The notes below the pieces were generated by a model that saw only the letters and a program-made list of their open reading frames with translations, did no database searches and had not been told where the DNA came from. A stretch of 41,875 nucleotides of DNA from RGIG4790 sp964437615 (GTDB taxonomy: Bacteria > Bacillota > Clostridia > Christensenellales > UBA1242), in assembly GCA_964437615.1 (NCBI GenBank), contig CAYTHL010000006.1, positions 1 through 41,875 on the forward strand, read 5' to 3'. A program made the position numbers and the translations under genes. Shown in pieces: positions 7,373 through 15,986 of the stretch (positions are counted from its first letter, which is position 1; every line of letters begins with the position of its first letter).

Positions 7373-7498
7373 GGTGAAATTATGTTATTGGCGTATAGCG
7401 GCGTTGCAAGAACATTTGCAGGCACTCATTTACGCAAGTAAACTCCTGCCAGTCAAATAACCTTGCTCCTTGCTCTGCATCCAATCTCTAATTTCACC
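7373..7498 (+). repeat. Structured hairpin repeat, copy B
   Basis: A tandem copy of the preceding element about 217 bases downstream. Outer stem GGTGAAATTA (7373-7382) with TAATTTCACC (7489-7498): compared with copy A, both sides of the first pair have changed (A-T to G-C), so pairing is kept. Inner stems are the same as in copy A. Confidence 0.85.
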
Positions 7499-7672
7499 AG
7501 AGTATAAAAGAAATAATGATATAGAGTTACACATTTTAAAAGACATTCCATATTAGAACTCAAAAAACGCATGGGAAATATGAGTATTAAATTAACTTAT
7601 TAAATATTGGTGGATAGAAAGTTAAGAAGAGTAGATATAAGTAAACAAATAAAAATTTATCAGGAGTTTAGC

Positions 7673-8026
7673 ATGAAAGTTATAACAATTTGTGGAAGTA
7701 TGAAATTTAACAGGCAGATGCGTGTGATAGCACGCAATTTGGAAGCTAAAAACGGCTGGGCGGTAATACAATGCATTTATAGTCGCAAGCACGACAAAAT
7801 GGACAATGTAGAAGAAATGCACAACATAGAAAACGCACATTTAAAAAAGATTGAGTTGTGCGATGCGATTTATGTTGTAAACATCGACGGCTATATTGGT
7901 GCAGCCACCAAGCGCGCAATAGCCTATGCCAAAAAGAAGGGCAAGGAAATTATCTATCACGAGCCGGTAGATAAAACAAGCGTCAGCAAAAAGGTTACAA
8001 AAAGCCAAAATGCGGCTCAACGCTAG
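7673..8026 (+). CDS. Small nucleoside 2-deoxyribosyltransferase-like protein
   Basis: A 117-residue protein with the fold pattern of the nucleoside deoxyribosyltransferase/DUF4406 group: ITICGSMKF near the start, LCDAIYVVNIDGYIGAATK (62-80), then an Ala-rich helix and GKEIIYHE. Family enzymes exchange or cleave the base of deoxynucleosides. The helix that in relatives usually carries a Glu (as in STxxEIxYA) reads TKRAIAYA here, with Ala82 at that position, so catalytic activity is doubtful. CAGGAG lies seven bases before ATG 7673; the upstream in-frame start at 7607 has no such site. Followed by palindrome copy 2. Confidence 0.7.
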   Translation: MKVITICGSMKFNRQMRVIARNLEAKNGWAVIQCIYSRKHDKMDNVEEMHNIENAHLKKIELCDAIYVVNIDGYIGAATKRAIAYAKKKGKEIIYHEPVDKTSVSKKVTKSQNAAQR

Positions 8027-8033
8027 AAAATAT

Positions 8034-8058
8034 GGGGTACTATGTCTGGCATAACTCC
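8034..8058. repeat. Palindromic repeat, copy 2 (before metG)
   Basis: GGGGTACTATGTC-T-GGCATAACTCC, an imperfect palindrome of the same family, eight bases after the preceding stop codon. The arms are partly degraded and no strong T run follows. Confidence 0.8.
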
Positions 8059-8118
8059 TAAATTTGCTAGCAAAAAATTACCAAATTTATCACACTAAAA
8101 CAATTAGAGGAAACAAAA

Positions 8119-9675
8119 ATGGCAGAAAAATTTTACATTACAACTCCAATATATTATCCAAGCAGCAAGCTACATTTAGGCAATTGTTACAGCACAATTT
8201 TTTGCGATGCTGTTGCAAGATACAATAAACTGCTTGGCAAGGATGTCTTTTATTTAACCGGCACAGACGAGCATGGCCAAAAAATTGCAAGCGTTGCAAA
8301 GGCCGCCGGCAAGTCGGAGATAGAATATATAGATGCCATTGTAGAAGATACAAAGGCGCTTTGGAAAACGCTAAACATAGAGTACGATAGGTTTATTCGC
8401 ACTACCGACGACGACCACATAAAGGTTGCGCAGCATGTTTTTGACGAACTTTACAAGCGCGGCTATATTTACAAGGGTAGTTACAGCGGCAAATATTGTG
8501 AGCCATGCGAAAGTTTTTGGTCTAATAGCCAATTAGTTGACGGAAAATGTCCCGATTGCGGCAGACCAGTTATAGACCAAAAGGAAGATGCGTATTTTTT
8601 TAAACTAAGTAGTTTTGGCGACAAACTGCTAAAATTATACAAAGAAAATCCTAATTTTTTGCAGCCGGCTAGCCGTGTAAACGAAATGATAAACAACTTT
8701 ATCAAGCCCGGGCTAGAAGATTTGTGCGTTAGCCGCACTAGCGTAAAATGGGGTATCCCGGTATCTTTCGACCCAGACCACACTATTTATGTGTGGATAG
8801 ACGCCCTAACAAACTATCTTACCGGGGTGGGCTATTTGCACGACGAAAAAATGTTTAAAAAATGGTGGCCCGCTGACGTGCATGTAATTGGCAAGGATAT
8901 AGTCCGCTTTCATGCAATAATTTGGCCGGCAATACTTATGGCGCTAGATATTCCGCTACCAAAACAAGTGCTTGGCCATGGCTGGCTAATGCTTGGCGGC
9001 GATAAATTATCCAAAAGCAAAACAAACAGCAAGTCAGACTGTCTAGACCCTATAAAACTATGCCAAAGATACACCTCGGACGCCGTGCGCTATGTGCTTT
9101 TGCGCGAAATGCCTCTTGGCAGCGACATGCTTTATAGCAACGAAGTTCTTTTAACTAGGCACAATAGCGACCTCGCCAACAATTTTGGCAACCTTGTAAG
9201 TCGCACCCTTAGCATGCTCAAAAAATACACTGGCAGCATAGTTCCTAAGCAGGGCGCAGAAATGGCTGTCGACCGCGATTTAATTAACATTGTATCTGCC
9301 GAAGCCGCAAATGTACGGGCTTGCATGGAAAAATTTGATGTTAGCAAAGCTCTTGCTAGCGTGTTTGCAATTTTTGACAAGGCCAACAAGTACATAGAGC
9401 TAACCGAGCCATATAAGCTTGCCAAAGACGACAGCCAAAAAGATAGGCTAGGCGCCGTTATGCGAAATCTGCTAGAAGCCGTACGAATTGGCACTTTGCA
9501 TCTGTCTGCGTTTTTGCCGACATGCTCTGAAAAGGTCTTGCAAGCCCTGCACGTAGAAAAGTCTATAAACGACACCTTCTACGCACTCCGCCAAGGCGAC
9601 CAAATTGGCACCTTAGGCATACTTTTCCCTAGATTGGATATAGACGAAGAACTAAAAGTCCTCAGCGAAATTTAA
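8119..9675 (+). CDS. metG: Methionine-tRNA ligase
   Basis: A 518-residue class I aminoacyl-tRNA synthetase that charges tRNA-Met. HLGN (19-22) is the HIGH motif and KLSKS (296-300) the KMSKS motif. A zinc knuckle is seen as CEPC (127-130) and CPDC (144-147). The C-terminal tRNA-binding (EMAP-like) domain of many longer enzymes is absent, as in the short form. AGAGGA lies before the ATG. The stop codon lies within the first arm of a structured hairpin repeat. Confidence 0.97.
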   Translation: MAEKFYITTPIYYPSSKLHLGNCYSTIFCDAVARYNKLLGKDVFYLTGTDEHGQKIASVAKAAGKSEIEYIDAIVEDTKALWKTLNIEYDRFIRTTDDDHIKVAQHVFDELYKRGYIYKGSYSGKYCEPCESFWSNSQLVDGKCPDCGRPVIDQKEDAYFFKLSSFGDKLLKLYKENPNFLQPASRVNEMINNFIKPGLEDLCVSRTSVKWGIPVSFDPDHTIYVWIDALTNYLTGVGYLHDEKMFKKWWPADVHVIGKDIVRFHAIIWPAILMALDIPLPKQVLGHGWLMLGGDKLSKSKTNSKSDCLDPIKLCQRYTSDAVRYVLLREMPLGSDMLYSNEVLLTRHNSDLANNFGNLVSRTLSMLKKYTGSIVPKQGAEMAVDRDLINIVSAEAANVRACMEKFDVSKALASVFAIFDKANKYIELTEPYKLAKDDSQKDRLGAVMRNLLEAVRIGTLHLSAFLPTCSEKVLQALHVEKSINDTFYALRQGDQIGTLGILFPRLDIDEELKVLSEI

Positions 9676-9897
9676 CAAATCTTTTTGCGCATTTTGCGCT
9701 CGCCGCTGCGTTTTGGCTGGGTCATTTANNNNNNNNNNNNNNNNNNNNNNNNNNNNNNNNNNNNNNNNNNNNNNNNNNNNNNNNNNNNNNNNNNNNNNNN
9801 NNNNNNNNNNNNNNNNNNNNNNNNNNNNGGTAAACTAAACTCCCCAACCAAAGCCTCACGGCTTACTTATCTGCATCAAAAATCTTTGCTAAATTTC
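9667..9897 (+). repeat. Structured hairpin repeat, copy F1 (after metG, contains assembly gap)
   Basis: Outer stem GAAATTTA (9667-9674, crossing the metG stop) with TAAATTTC (9890-9897), plus CAAA/TTTG; then the conserved TC/TC internal loop with TTTTTG and CAAAAA. The tip pairs TTTAG with CTAAA. The 100-N gap falls exactly in the tip loop, after GTCATTTA and before GGTAAACTAAA. Confidence 0.8.
9729..9828. other. Assembly gap (100 N) inside the metG-downstream repeat
   Basis: Exactly 100 N. The flanking sequences GTCATTTA and GGTAAACT are directly joined in the next copy (9976-9991), so the true insert is probably zero or a whole number of 155-base units. Confidence 0.95.
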
Positions 9898-9931
9898 CTC
9901 AAATATTCCCGGCATCCGGCACTCCCTCAAC

Positions 9932-10137
9932 AAATCTTTTTGCGCATTTTGCGCTCGCCGCTGCGTTTTGGCTGGGTCATTTAGGTAAACTAAACTCCCC
10001 AACCAAAGCCTCACGGCTTACTTATCTGCATCAAAAATTTTTGCTAAATTTTCTCACATTAGCTCGGCGACAGGCAAGTTCTAAACAAATCTTTTTGCGC
10101 ATATGTCGCTCGCCGCTGCGTTTTGGTGCAGTCATTA
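9932..10137 (+). repeat. Structured hairpin repeats, copies F2 and truncated F3
   Basis: F2 (about 9932-10060) repeats the metG-downstream element with a 155-base period: TCTTTTTGCGC, TTTAG-GTAAA-CTAAA tip, then TGCATCAAAAAT. F3 (about 10084-10137) has only the 5' half (AAATCTTTTTGCGC through GTCATTATA) and then diverges. Confidence 0.75.
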
Positions 10138-10202
10138 TACTTTGTATTCACAGACCGCTGCGTTTGCACGGGGTCTACTTTTGTTAAATTAAAAGTCATT
10201 TT

Positions 10203-10230
10203 AGAAGTTAATATTAGTAACTTCTTTTTT
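10203..10230 (+). terminator. Intrinsic terminator upstream of alr
   Basis: Perfect hairpin AGAAGTTA (10203-10210), loop ATATTAG, TAACTTCT (10218-10225), then a T run. It would end transcripts reading through from metG and its repeats. Confidence 0.85.
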
Positions 10231-10288
10231 AGTGTGTTAACACTGGCGGTGGCTACGGCATAAAATATTAGTTGAAAGGGTAGGGTGC

Positions 10289-11329
10289 ATGGTAAATAAG
10301 CTGATTGTTGATGTGGCTGCAATTAAGGCCAATATTTGCAAAAGCAGAGAGCTAACTGGTGCAAAAATTTGTGCCGTTGTTAAGGCAAATTGCTATGGCA
10401 TAGGTTTGGAACTTTGCAAACACATTGCTTTTTTGGTGGATTATTTTGCCGTCGCAACCATTGCCGAGGCACTAGAGTTACGGGGCATTGTAGACACCAA
10501 GATTTTGGTACTTAGCCCCCCTATTATGTCAGACATAGCACTTTTAAATGCCCATAATTCTTGCGATTTAGAAATTGCGGTGGACAATCTGCACACACTA
10601 AAAAGTATAGTTAAGCGCGGGCAAAAATTGGGCGTTCAACTTGTAGCCAACACTGGAATGAATAGGTACGGCGCCGACAAAAACGAATTTCTAAAAATGC
10701 TGCAGTACGCTAATCGGCACAGAGATGTGGTTGTGGTAAAGGGCGTGTTTTCTCACTTTTTAAAAGACGACAAGGCTACAAAAAAATGGCAAGTGGCAAA
10801 CTTTATGCCGTTAGTTAAGCTTGCCAAGCAATTTTTTCCTAATGCAATTTGCCATATTTCAAATTCTGGCGGGCAAGATTACGCTATGGACATGGTCCGT
10901 ATAGGTATAGGTCTTTACGACCCACAAGGGGCAAGCATAACCACGCTAAAAAGCATTATTGCTCGCATAAGATATGTAAACGCTGGCAATTTTGTTGGTT
11001 ATAACAAGGCTTTTGTGGCGGACAAACCCACCAAAGTTGGGGTGGTACCATTAGGCTATGCCGACGGAATTATGCGAAAATTTAAGGGCGCCACCGTGCT
11101 GGTGTGCGGTCAGCTGTGCAAAATTATTGGCAACGTGTGCATGGACTGTTTTTTTGTAGATTTATCTAACTGCAAAAAAGCAAAAGTTGGTGCTGATGTT
11201 GTAATTTGGGGCAAAAATGGTAAAAACGCAAAAGATGTTTGCAATTTTGCAAAACATTGTGGTACAATAAACTACGAACTACTCACGCGTCTAGGTTCTA
11301 GAATAATTAGGCAGTACATAGATAATTAG
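10289..11329 (+). CDS. alr: Alanine racemase
   Basis: A 346-residue PLP enzyme that makes D-alanine for peptidoglycan. Lys32 in AVVKANCYGIG is the expected PLP-binding lysine (family form VVKADAYGHG). The second catalytic residue is Tyr257 in VPLGYADG. VRIGIGLYDP and GNVCMDCFFVDLS are further family signatures. It is slightly short (family about 370-380). The start is supported by GAAAGGG about eight bases upstream. Codons around 10521-10538 (reading PIMSDIA) contain a copy of the palindromic repeat core without any visible insertion in the protein. Followed closely by rsmD. Confidence 0.93.
   Translation: MVNKLIVDVAAIKANICKSRELTGAKICAVVKANCYGIGLELCKHIAFLVDYFAVATIAEALELRGIVDTKILVLSPPIMSDIALLNAHNSCDLEIAVDNLHTLKSIVKRGQKLGVQLVANTGMNRYGADKNEFLKMLQYANRHRDVVVVKGVFSHFLKDDKATKKWQVANFMPLVKLAKQFFPNAICHISNSGGQDYAMDMVRIGIGLYDPQGASITTLKSIIARIRYVNAGNFVGYNKAFVADKPTKVGVVPLGYADGIMRKFKGATVLVCGQLCKIIGNVCMDCFFVDLSNCKKAKVGADVVIWGKNGKNAKDVCNFAKHCGTINYELLTRLGSRIIRQYIDN
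10521..10538. repeat. Palindromic repeat core inside alr
   Basis: CTATTATGTC-A-GACATAG matches the TATGTC-N-GACATA core found in seven intergenic sites. It is read as PIMSDIA in alr. Confidence 0.65.
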
Positions 11330-11365
11330 CTACAAGCCTAAAAATAGGCTAAAATTGGAGCAAAA

Positions 11366-11917
11366 ATGCAAGTAATTACAGGAAAATTTAGGGGTAGAAA
11401 ATTAGTCAGTTTGCCGCAAGAAACCACAAGACCCACGCTTGGCAGGGCAAAAGAAAGTATTTTTAATCTGCTTAATAATTATATTTGTGGCGCCAATGTG
11501 CTAGATTTGTTTGCTGGCAGTGGCGCACTTGGTATAGAATGCATTAGTAGGGGCGCAAATTGGGTCACTTTTGTAGACAACAACAAGGAATGCCAAAAGG
11601 TCGTTGGAAAAAATCTAAAAAATGACTGGTCTGGGTGCGAATTTATTGTCGCCGACTACGATTTGGCACTTCATAAACTAGGAAAACTTGGCAAAATTTA
11701 CAATTTGGTGCTGCTAGACCCGCCTTTTGACAGCGATTATTTGGAAAAATCTCTGTATTTATTGCACAAAAATGGTCTTTTGGATAACAATGCCATTGTT
11801 ATGTGCGAAATGAATATCAAAAAAGACTTGCAAAATTATCCACAAAGGTATATAATAGAAAAACAAAAAGTGTACGGCATAATAAAAGTTGATATTTTAA
11901 GATATAAAAAGGACTAA
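11366..11917 (+). CDS. rsmD: 16S rRNA (guanine(966)-N(2))-methyltransferase
   Basis: A 183-residue SAM-dependent methyltransferase of the RsmD family, which methylates G966 of 16S rRNA during 30S assembly. Motif I is DLFAGSGALG (47-56) and the catalytic DPPF is at 118-121; the N-terminal segment TGKFRGRKL and RPTLGRAKESIFN are family features. GGAG lies seven bases before the ATG. It is five bases upstream of the next gene, so the two are probably translated together. In relatives coaD often follows rsmD; it is missing here. Confidence 0.95.
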   Translation: MQVITGKFRGRKLVSLPQETTRPTLGRAKESIFNLLNNYICGANVLDLFAGSGALGIECISRGANWVTFVDNNKECQKVVGKNLKNDWSGCEFIVADYDLALHKLGKLGKIYNLVLLDPPFDSDYLEKSLYLLHKNGLLDNNAIVMCEMNIKKDLQNYPQRYIIEKQKVYGIIKVDILRYKKD

Positions 11918-11922
11918 CAAAA

Positions 11923-12390
11923 ATGGACATTAGCGAAATAATTAGTCAGTTAGAAGACGAATTAGCGGGTGGAAAATCGGGGCTGTTTAAAAAGAAGCTT
12001 GACGAATCTAAACTGCTAAGTTTGGTAGAAGAACTAAAAAATAACATGCCAAAGGCAATAGAAGAAGCCGGCTATGTTCTTTCTCAAAAAGAAAAACTGC
12101 TAGAAACCGCCAAGGCAGACGCAGAAAAGATTTTGCAAACCGCCGAACAAAAGGCCGCAGAAATGCTCGCCGAAAACGCAATTATTAAAAAGGCCGAGGA
12201 CTCGGCAAAAAAACTTATAGAGGTTGCCACCAAGCGTAGCGAGCAACTTTTGGACACCACAAAAAACAATGTGGATAAAATTCTTAAAGCGGTGGAAGAC
12301 TACTTATCGGAGCATCTAACCATAGTGCACGACAGCCGTGACGAGCTTACAACCACCCTTATCCAACTAAAAAACCGCCTAAAACAATAG
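11923..12390 (+). CDS. Coiled-coil protein of the rsmD-ylbJ region
   Basis: A 155-residue, highly charged protein that is helical almost throughout, with heptad-like Ala/Glu/Lys/Leu spacing from about residue 45 to 150; no membrane segment. In Clostridia a similar coiled-coil gene (often labelled ATPase or DivIVA-like) sits between rsmD/coaD and ylbJ. The N-terminal part with EELKNNMPKAIEEAGYVLSQ resembles that group. No enzymatic motif is visible and the function is unknown. AAGGA lies nine bases upstream of the ATG, and an intrinsic terminator follows. Confidence 0.7.
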   Translation: MDISEIISQLEDELAGGKSGLFKKKLDESKLLSLVEELKNNMPKAIEEAGYVLSQKEKLLETAKADAEKILQTAEQKAAEMLAENAIIKKAEDSAKKLIEVATKRSEQLLDTTKNNVDKILKAVEDYLSEHLTIVHDSRDELTTTLIQLKNRLKQ

Positions 12391-12409
12391 TAATAAATAA
12401 CCCAAACCT

Positions 12410-12435
12410 AGCCCTCATATTTGGGGGCTTTTTTT
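12410..12435 (+). terminator. Intrinsic terminator after the coiled-coil gene
   Basis: Hairpin AGCCC (12410-12414) with GGGCT (12425-12429), followed by seven T. It ends the alr-rsmD-coiled-coil unit. Confidence 0.85.
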
Positions 12436-12492
12436 ATGTTTAGTCGCACACATTTGCCACTTTAACTGTCAAGACACTTTCTCCCCCTCATC

Positions 12493-13689
12493 TTACATTA
12501 GCCATAGGTAAAGGGGCAGACACAATAGGGTGGAAAGCAGGGCGTTAAAAAGTTTTATTGCAACAAAATAGCCAAGCTTTATGTTTACTTTGTGCAAAAA
12601 GTTCATTGATTGCATTATGATAGACATTCCGCTAAAACTAATTACCCAGCAAGCGAGGCAAACGCTGCCAATACTTGCCGAACTACTTAGCAGTTTGCAG
12701 CCCCTAGTAACCTCTAAAAGGCCGCCGACAAAGCCGCCACCAACGCCATTTATGCCAAAAAGCGCAAAAATTTTATCGGCAAGGTTAGAGAGCATAGATA
12801 GCAGCCCTATGTCCATTAACATTTGGGCAAGCAAAAAGAAAATGGAAATGTAGCCCCCAACAATCAAAATGCTTTGCACAGTGTCCGCCATGCTGCTTGC
12901 CACCACGGCGTCTATTTTTGGGCTAACATTGTTATCTTTACTTGTGGTGGCGGGGCTAGCATTAGCCAAAATATTGCCACCAACATTTTCAGTTTTGGCA
13001 CTCAATTTACCGTTTAAAATTTGTGTTTGCATGCTGCTTTCGTTGCCAGATTGCGTAAATAAATAATTGCCATGTAAACCATGTTTGCTTTTCTTTCTAT
13101 TTTTTAAAAATGCAGAAATTTTGCGGGATTGAGCCAGTATTATGCCAGACATAATACCCCCTAAAATGTGGGCTAGATAGATTATCCAGCCTATTTTTGG
13201 GCAGCCAAACATAAGGCTTCCAACGCTGCCAACCACAAAAATCGGTCCGCTTGTTGTGCAGAAAGAAACCATCGCTTTGGCCTCGGTTTTTGTAATGTTA
13301 TTTGTTGAGTATAGGTCTGCAATCAGTTTTGCGCCAATGGGATAGCCAGATAGCATGCTCATGAGCATCACGTAGCCGCTTATGCCGCTTGTTCCGAACA
13401 AAAAGTTGGTAGCTTTTCCAAACTTGCAACTAATTTTTTTAACCGCCCCAAGCCCTGTTAACATCTTTGTAAAAAACATAAAGGGCAGCAGCCCCGGCAT
13501 AACGCAGGTTGCAAACAGACTTAGCCCTTGTAAAGTGCATTGGCTATACGTCTTGGGATTTGTGGCAAGCATTATAATAATTGCAAGTACAACAACCGAA
13601 GTTGCGGCAAGCAAAAGGCTCTCTTTTTTGGGTGCAGATAATTTTTTACAAGAAATTTTTATTGTCTGCCCATTTTTTGTTGTTGTCAT
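12493..13689 (-). CDS. ylbJ: YlbJ-like nucleoside-recognition (gate) membrane protein
   Basis: A 398-residue polytopic membrane protein with two blocks typical of the nucleoside-recognition/gate family: MPGLLPFMFFTKM and SGYPIGAKLIADLY...FCTTSGPIFVVGSVG in the first half, and VVGGYISIFFLLAQ...LLEVTRGC in the second. YlbJ is a sporulation membrane protein in Bacillus and is retained in many Clostridia. Between the halves lies a polar stretch of about 60 residues (about 187-245, rich in Ser, Asn, Lys) that looks like a lineage-specific loop. No Shine-Dalgarno site precedes the ATG. The palindrome core at 13137-13160 is inside the gene. Confidence 0.85.
   Translation of the reverse strand: MTTTKNGQTIKISCKKLSAPKKESLLLAATSVVVLAIIIMLATNPKTYSQCTLQGLSLFATCVMPGLLPFMFFTKMLTGLGAVKKISCKFGKATNFLFGTSGISGYVMLMSMLSGYPIGAKLIADLYSTNNITKTEAKAMVSFCTTSGPIFVVGSVGSLMFGCPKIGWIIYLAHILGGIMSGIILAQSRKISAFLKNRKKSKHGLHGNYLFTQSGNESSMQTQILNGKLSAKTENVGGNILANASPATTSKDNNVSPKIDAVVASSMADTVQSILIVGGYISIFFLLAQMLMDIGLLSMLSNLADKIFALFGINGVGGGFVGGLLEVTRGCKLLSSSASIGSVCLACWVISFSGMSIIMQSMNFLHKVNIKLGYFVAIKLFNALLSTLLCLPLYLWLM
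13137..13160. repeat. Palindromic repeat core inside ylbJ
   Basis: GTATTATGCC-A-GACATAATAC followed by CC: nearly the full intergenic palindrome. On the ylbJ strand it reads GGIMSGII, in the same frame as in alr and rnhB. Confidence 0.7.
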
Positions 13690-13787
13690 ACTAATTTTTA
13701 TGATATACTAAATTAAAATACAACAAAAATAGCAGTGCAAAATGAGCAGCAAATTAAATTTCTATCTAGATTTTAGGAGGTTTTATC

Positions 13788-14582
13788 ATGATTTTTGCAA
13801 AAGATGACGACGAACAATTGCCATTTACCTATTCGGACAAATTTGTAATGTTAAAAGTTCTAATTTCGGCAATTTTTTGCGCTGTCGGCTTGTTTTTTGT
13901 GCTCTCTGGGCAAGATAATATCTTGGGGCTAATTGTGCTGGTGCTGGGCGCCTTGTGGAATATCTTTTTGCCCCTAAACAACTTTTATAGCCTAGCAATT
14001 AGCATCATGATCGGGATAGTCTATGCAATTGTGTGTATAAATATTGGGCTAGTGGCAAACGCCTTTTTGTACTTGGTGTATTACGTGCCTATGCAATACT
14101 ATGCTTGCCACAGACTAGTTTGCACCGATATAGTCCATTCTAGGGTGCTTAGTACAAAACAAAGCGTGCTATTTATGTTTTATTATGTATTGTTTTTTAT
14201 TGGCGTGTACATGTTTAGCACCAGTTACACAACAAGTTATTTGTGCCTATTAGATGCTTTAAGCGCTACCATGCTGGCTTTTAGCGCACTTTTGCGAAAT
14301 CTTAGAACCGCCGATTACTTTATAATCAGGCTAATTGCGCTGCTACTAAGTATATTGCTATGGGCGCTAATATCTTCAGCATCGGCCTTTTATCCGGGCG
14401 CACTGTGCGTGGTTATAATGTACACTATGTATTTTGTTTACGATTGCGCTTTGCACATCTACCAAAAAAGACACCTTAAAACCATGCTAAAAGAGCAACT
14501 AACGCAAGTAGTTTCAGACACCCGTCAAAAACTCCTTGCTATTAAAAAACAAAAGTACCGCAACCTACAAGAAGATAAATAA
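13788..14582 (+). CDS. PnuC-like membrane transporter
   Basis: A 264-residue protein with about seven hydrophobic helices between residues 22 and 222 and a basic cytoplasmic tail of about 40 residues. The segment IVCINIGLVANAFLYLVYYVPMQYYACHR is like the PnuC pattern (short loop, Leu, Asn, then YxxPMQ). PnuC proteins import nicotinamide riboside or related vitamin precursors. The similarity is recognised by pattern only, so the substrate is a guess. A strong AGGAGG lies nine bases before the ATG. It lies between two genes on the opposite strand and appears to be a single-gene unit. Confidence 0.55.
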   Translation: MIFAKDDDEQLPFTYSDKFVMLKVLISAIFCAVGLFFVLSGQDNILGLIVLVLGALWNIFLPLNNFYSLAISIMIGIVYAIVCINIGLVANAFLYLVYYVPMQYYACHRLVCTDIVHSRVLSTKQSVLFMFYYVLFFIGVYMFSTSYTTSYLCLLDALSATMLAFSALLRNLRTADYFIIRLIALLLSILLWALISSASAFYPGALCVVIMYTMYFVYDCALHIYQKRHLKTMLKEQLTQVVSDTRQKLLAIKKQKYRNLQEDK

Positions 14583-14688
14583 AGCTTGTGCATTTATTTT
14601 AAAAGAAAAACTTATTATATACCTTTATATAAAATTATTATTTTTTCGCTTTGCGCTTAAAATGGCAATAAAAAAGATACTCAATTTA

Positions 14689-15858
14689 TCACACAAACAG
14701 AGTGCCGGTGGTGATGTCGCTGTTGTAGTTTGTGCCGCAGGCAATACTGTAAAGGTTTGTGGCTTCAAGGTCTATTTGGGCAGATAATTTTTGGCTGGCC
14801 GTTAGATGCTCAAAGTCCGACCGCGATATAATTACCTTTATATTTTTGTTGTTAAACTGGCTTAAAAAGGCTTTTTGACTTTTTCTTATTGCAAGCAGCC
14901 TAACTATTGGGCGGCCCCTTGTAATTTTGGCAACGTTGTCTTTGGTGATGTTCAAACTAGGGTACAAGGTAAGCTTTTTAAGGCGTGCTTTGCGGTAACG
15001 CTTGGTTTCACACTCGGTAATGCATGCGTCCAAATTGGCGCACTTGCGGCTTGCCGAACTTATCAAATAGGGCAAACCCTCGGTGTAGTCGTAATATTTG
15101 TTAAGTTCTTCGGGCGATTTGTTTCTTAAATTGTAAAAGACAATGCTATTTATTATGTCAATGTTTGGCAAGTTGTCTAGTTGCCAACTGCAAGGCTCCG
15201 GAATATACTTTTTTGTCTGCAAAATTCTGTTTTCGCCAATAAATCCGCGCAAAAGTGAAGCGTTTGCAAAGTTTCCACTAATTTTGGTGCTGTTGTAGCC
15301 GCCGTCAGTTCGGCAAACTAGGCTAACTTTTATACCCGTCTTTTGGTTAATAACTTGCCCAATGTATTCTAACGCCAAAATATTGCTAGCATCGGTAAAG
15401 ATTTTTTCGCAATTAGGGTACTTTGTTTTAAGCACGTTAATTAAAGAGCGGCTGTAACTAGTGCCCTTATCTAGCTCGGCTTGAATGGCCGATTTCATGT
15501 TCTGGTTCTTTATTTTTGCAAGATTATAGTAGTCGTCAAGATTAGTGTGCGTTACGCCTATAACAAGCTGTGAGCAGCCAAGTTCCTTTAAAATTTTAAC
15601 GGCGCCATAAGCAAAGTTGTGGGCGCTAGATAGGGCGTAAATTGTCGGCAATTCCAAAACCACATCGGCTCCGGCCTCGATTGCACACTTGGCGCGGCTA
15701 AACTTATCTACAATGGCTGGCTCGCCACGCTGCACAAAATTGCCGCTCATTAGGCACACCACGGGCAGCCCACTAAGCTCCTTTGCCTTGCCAATAATGT
15801 ACTTATGCCCGTTATGAAATGGGTTAAATTCAGATATTATTGCACAAAAATTATTCAA
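14689..15858 (-). CDS. tmcAL: tRNA(Met) cytidine acetate ligase
   Basis: A 389-residue nucleotidyltransferase-fold protein (YlbM/TmcAL) that acetylates the wobble cytidine of elongator tRNA-Met using acetate and ATP. ISEFNPFHNGHKYI contains the HxGH-like nucleotide site; LMSGNFVQRGEPAIVDKFSRA and LELPTIYALSSAHNFA are family hallmarks. The start is TTG (15856-15858): no ATG is near, AGGAG lies 11 bases upstream, and family proteins start exactly here. It lies next to pta/ackA, genes of acetate metabolism, in the usual Firmicutes position. Confidence 0.92.
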   Translation of the reverse strand: MNNFCAIISEFNPFHNGHKYIIGKAKELSGLPVVCLMSGNFVQRGEPAIVDKFSRAKCAIEAGADVVLELPTIYALSSAHNFAYGAVKILKELGCSQLVIGVTHTNLDDYYNLAKIKNQNMKSAIQAELDKGTSYSRSLINVLKTKYPNCEKIFTDASNILALEYIGQVINQKTGIKVSLVCRTDGGYNSTKISGNFANASLLRGFIGENRILQTKKYIPEPCSWQLDNLPNIDIINSIVFYNLRNKSPEELNKYYDYTEGLPYLISSASRKCANLDACITECETKRYRKARLKKLTLYPSLNITKDNVAKITRGRPIVRLLAIRKSQKAFLSQFNNKNIKVIISRSDFEHLTASQKLSAQIDLEATNLYSIACGTNYNSDITTGTLFV

Positions 15859-15886
15859 TATTAGTTAAACTCCTATCTAAAATAAG

Positions 15887-15916
15887 TTGCTTATTTTTGT
15901 CTGTTTATGGTAAACT
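15887..15916 (+). promoter_or_regulatory. Candidate promoter of pta
   Basis: TTGCTT (15887-15892), an 18-base spacer and TAAACT (15911-15916), in the context GGTAAACTAA. It resembles the ackA candidate, which has GGTAAACTTA. Confidence 0.4.
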
Positions 15917-15986
15917 AACTTTACAAAATAATTATACAACAACTGTGCCAAAAAGGCAATATTTATTTATAAAATAGGAGAACTTT

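Noticed and set aside
9685..9984. Small protein reading through the repeat after metG
   Set aside because: The frame crosses the assembly gap and consists of two copies of the repeat; it follows from repetition rather than coding.
14536..14787. Short plus-strand frame after the PnuC-like gene
   Set aside because: It overlaps tmcAL on the other strand and the end of the preceding gene, has no ribosome site, and its peptide resembles nothing.
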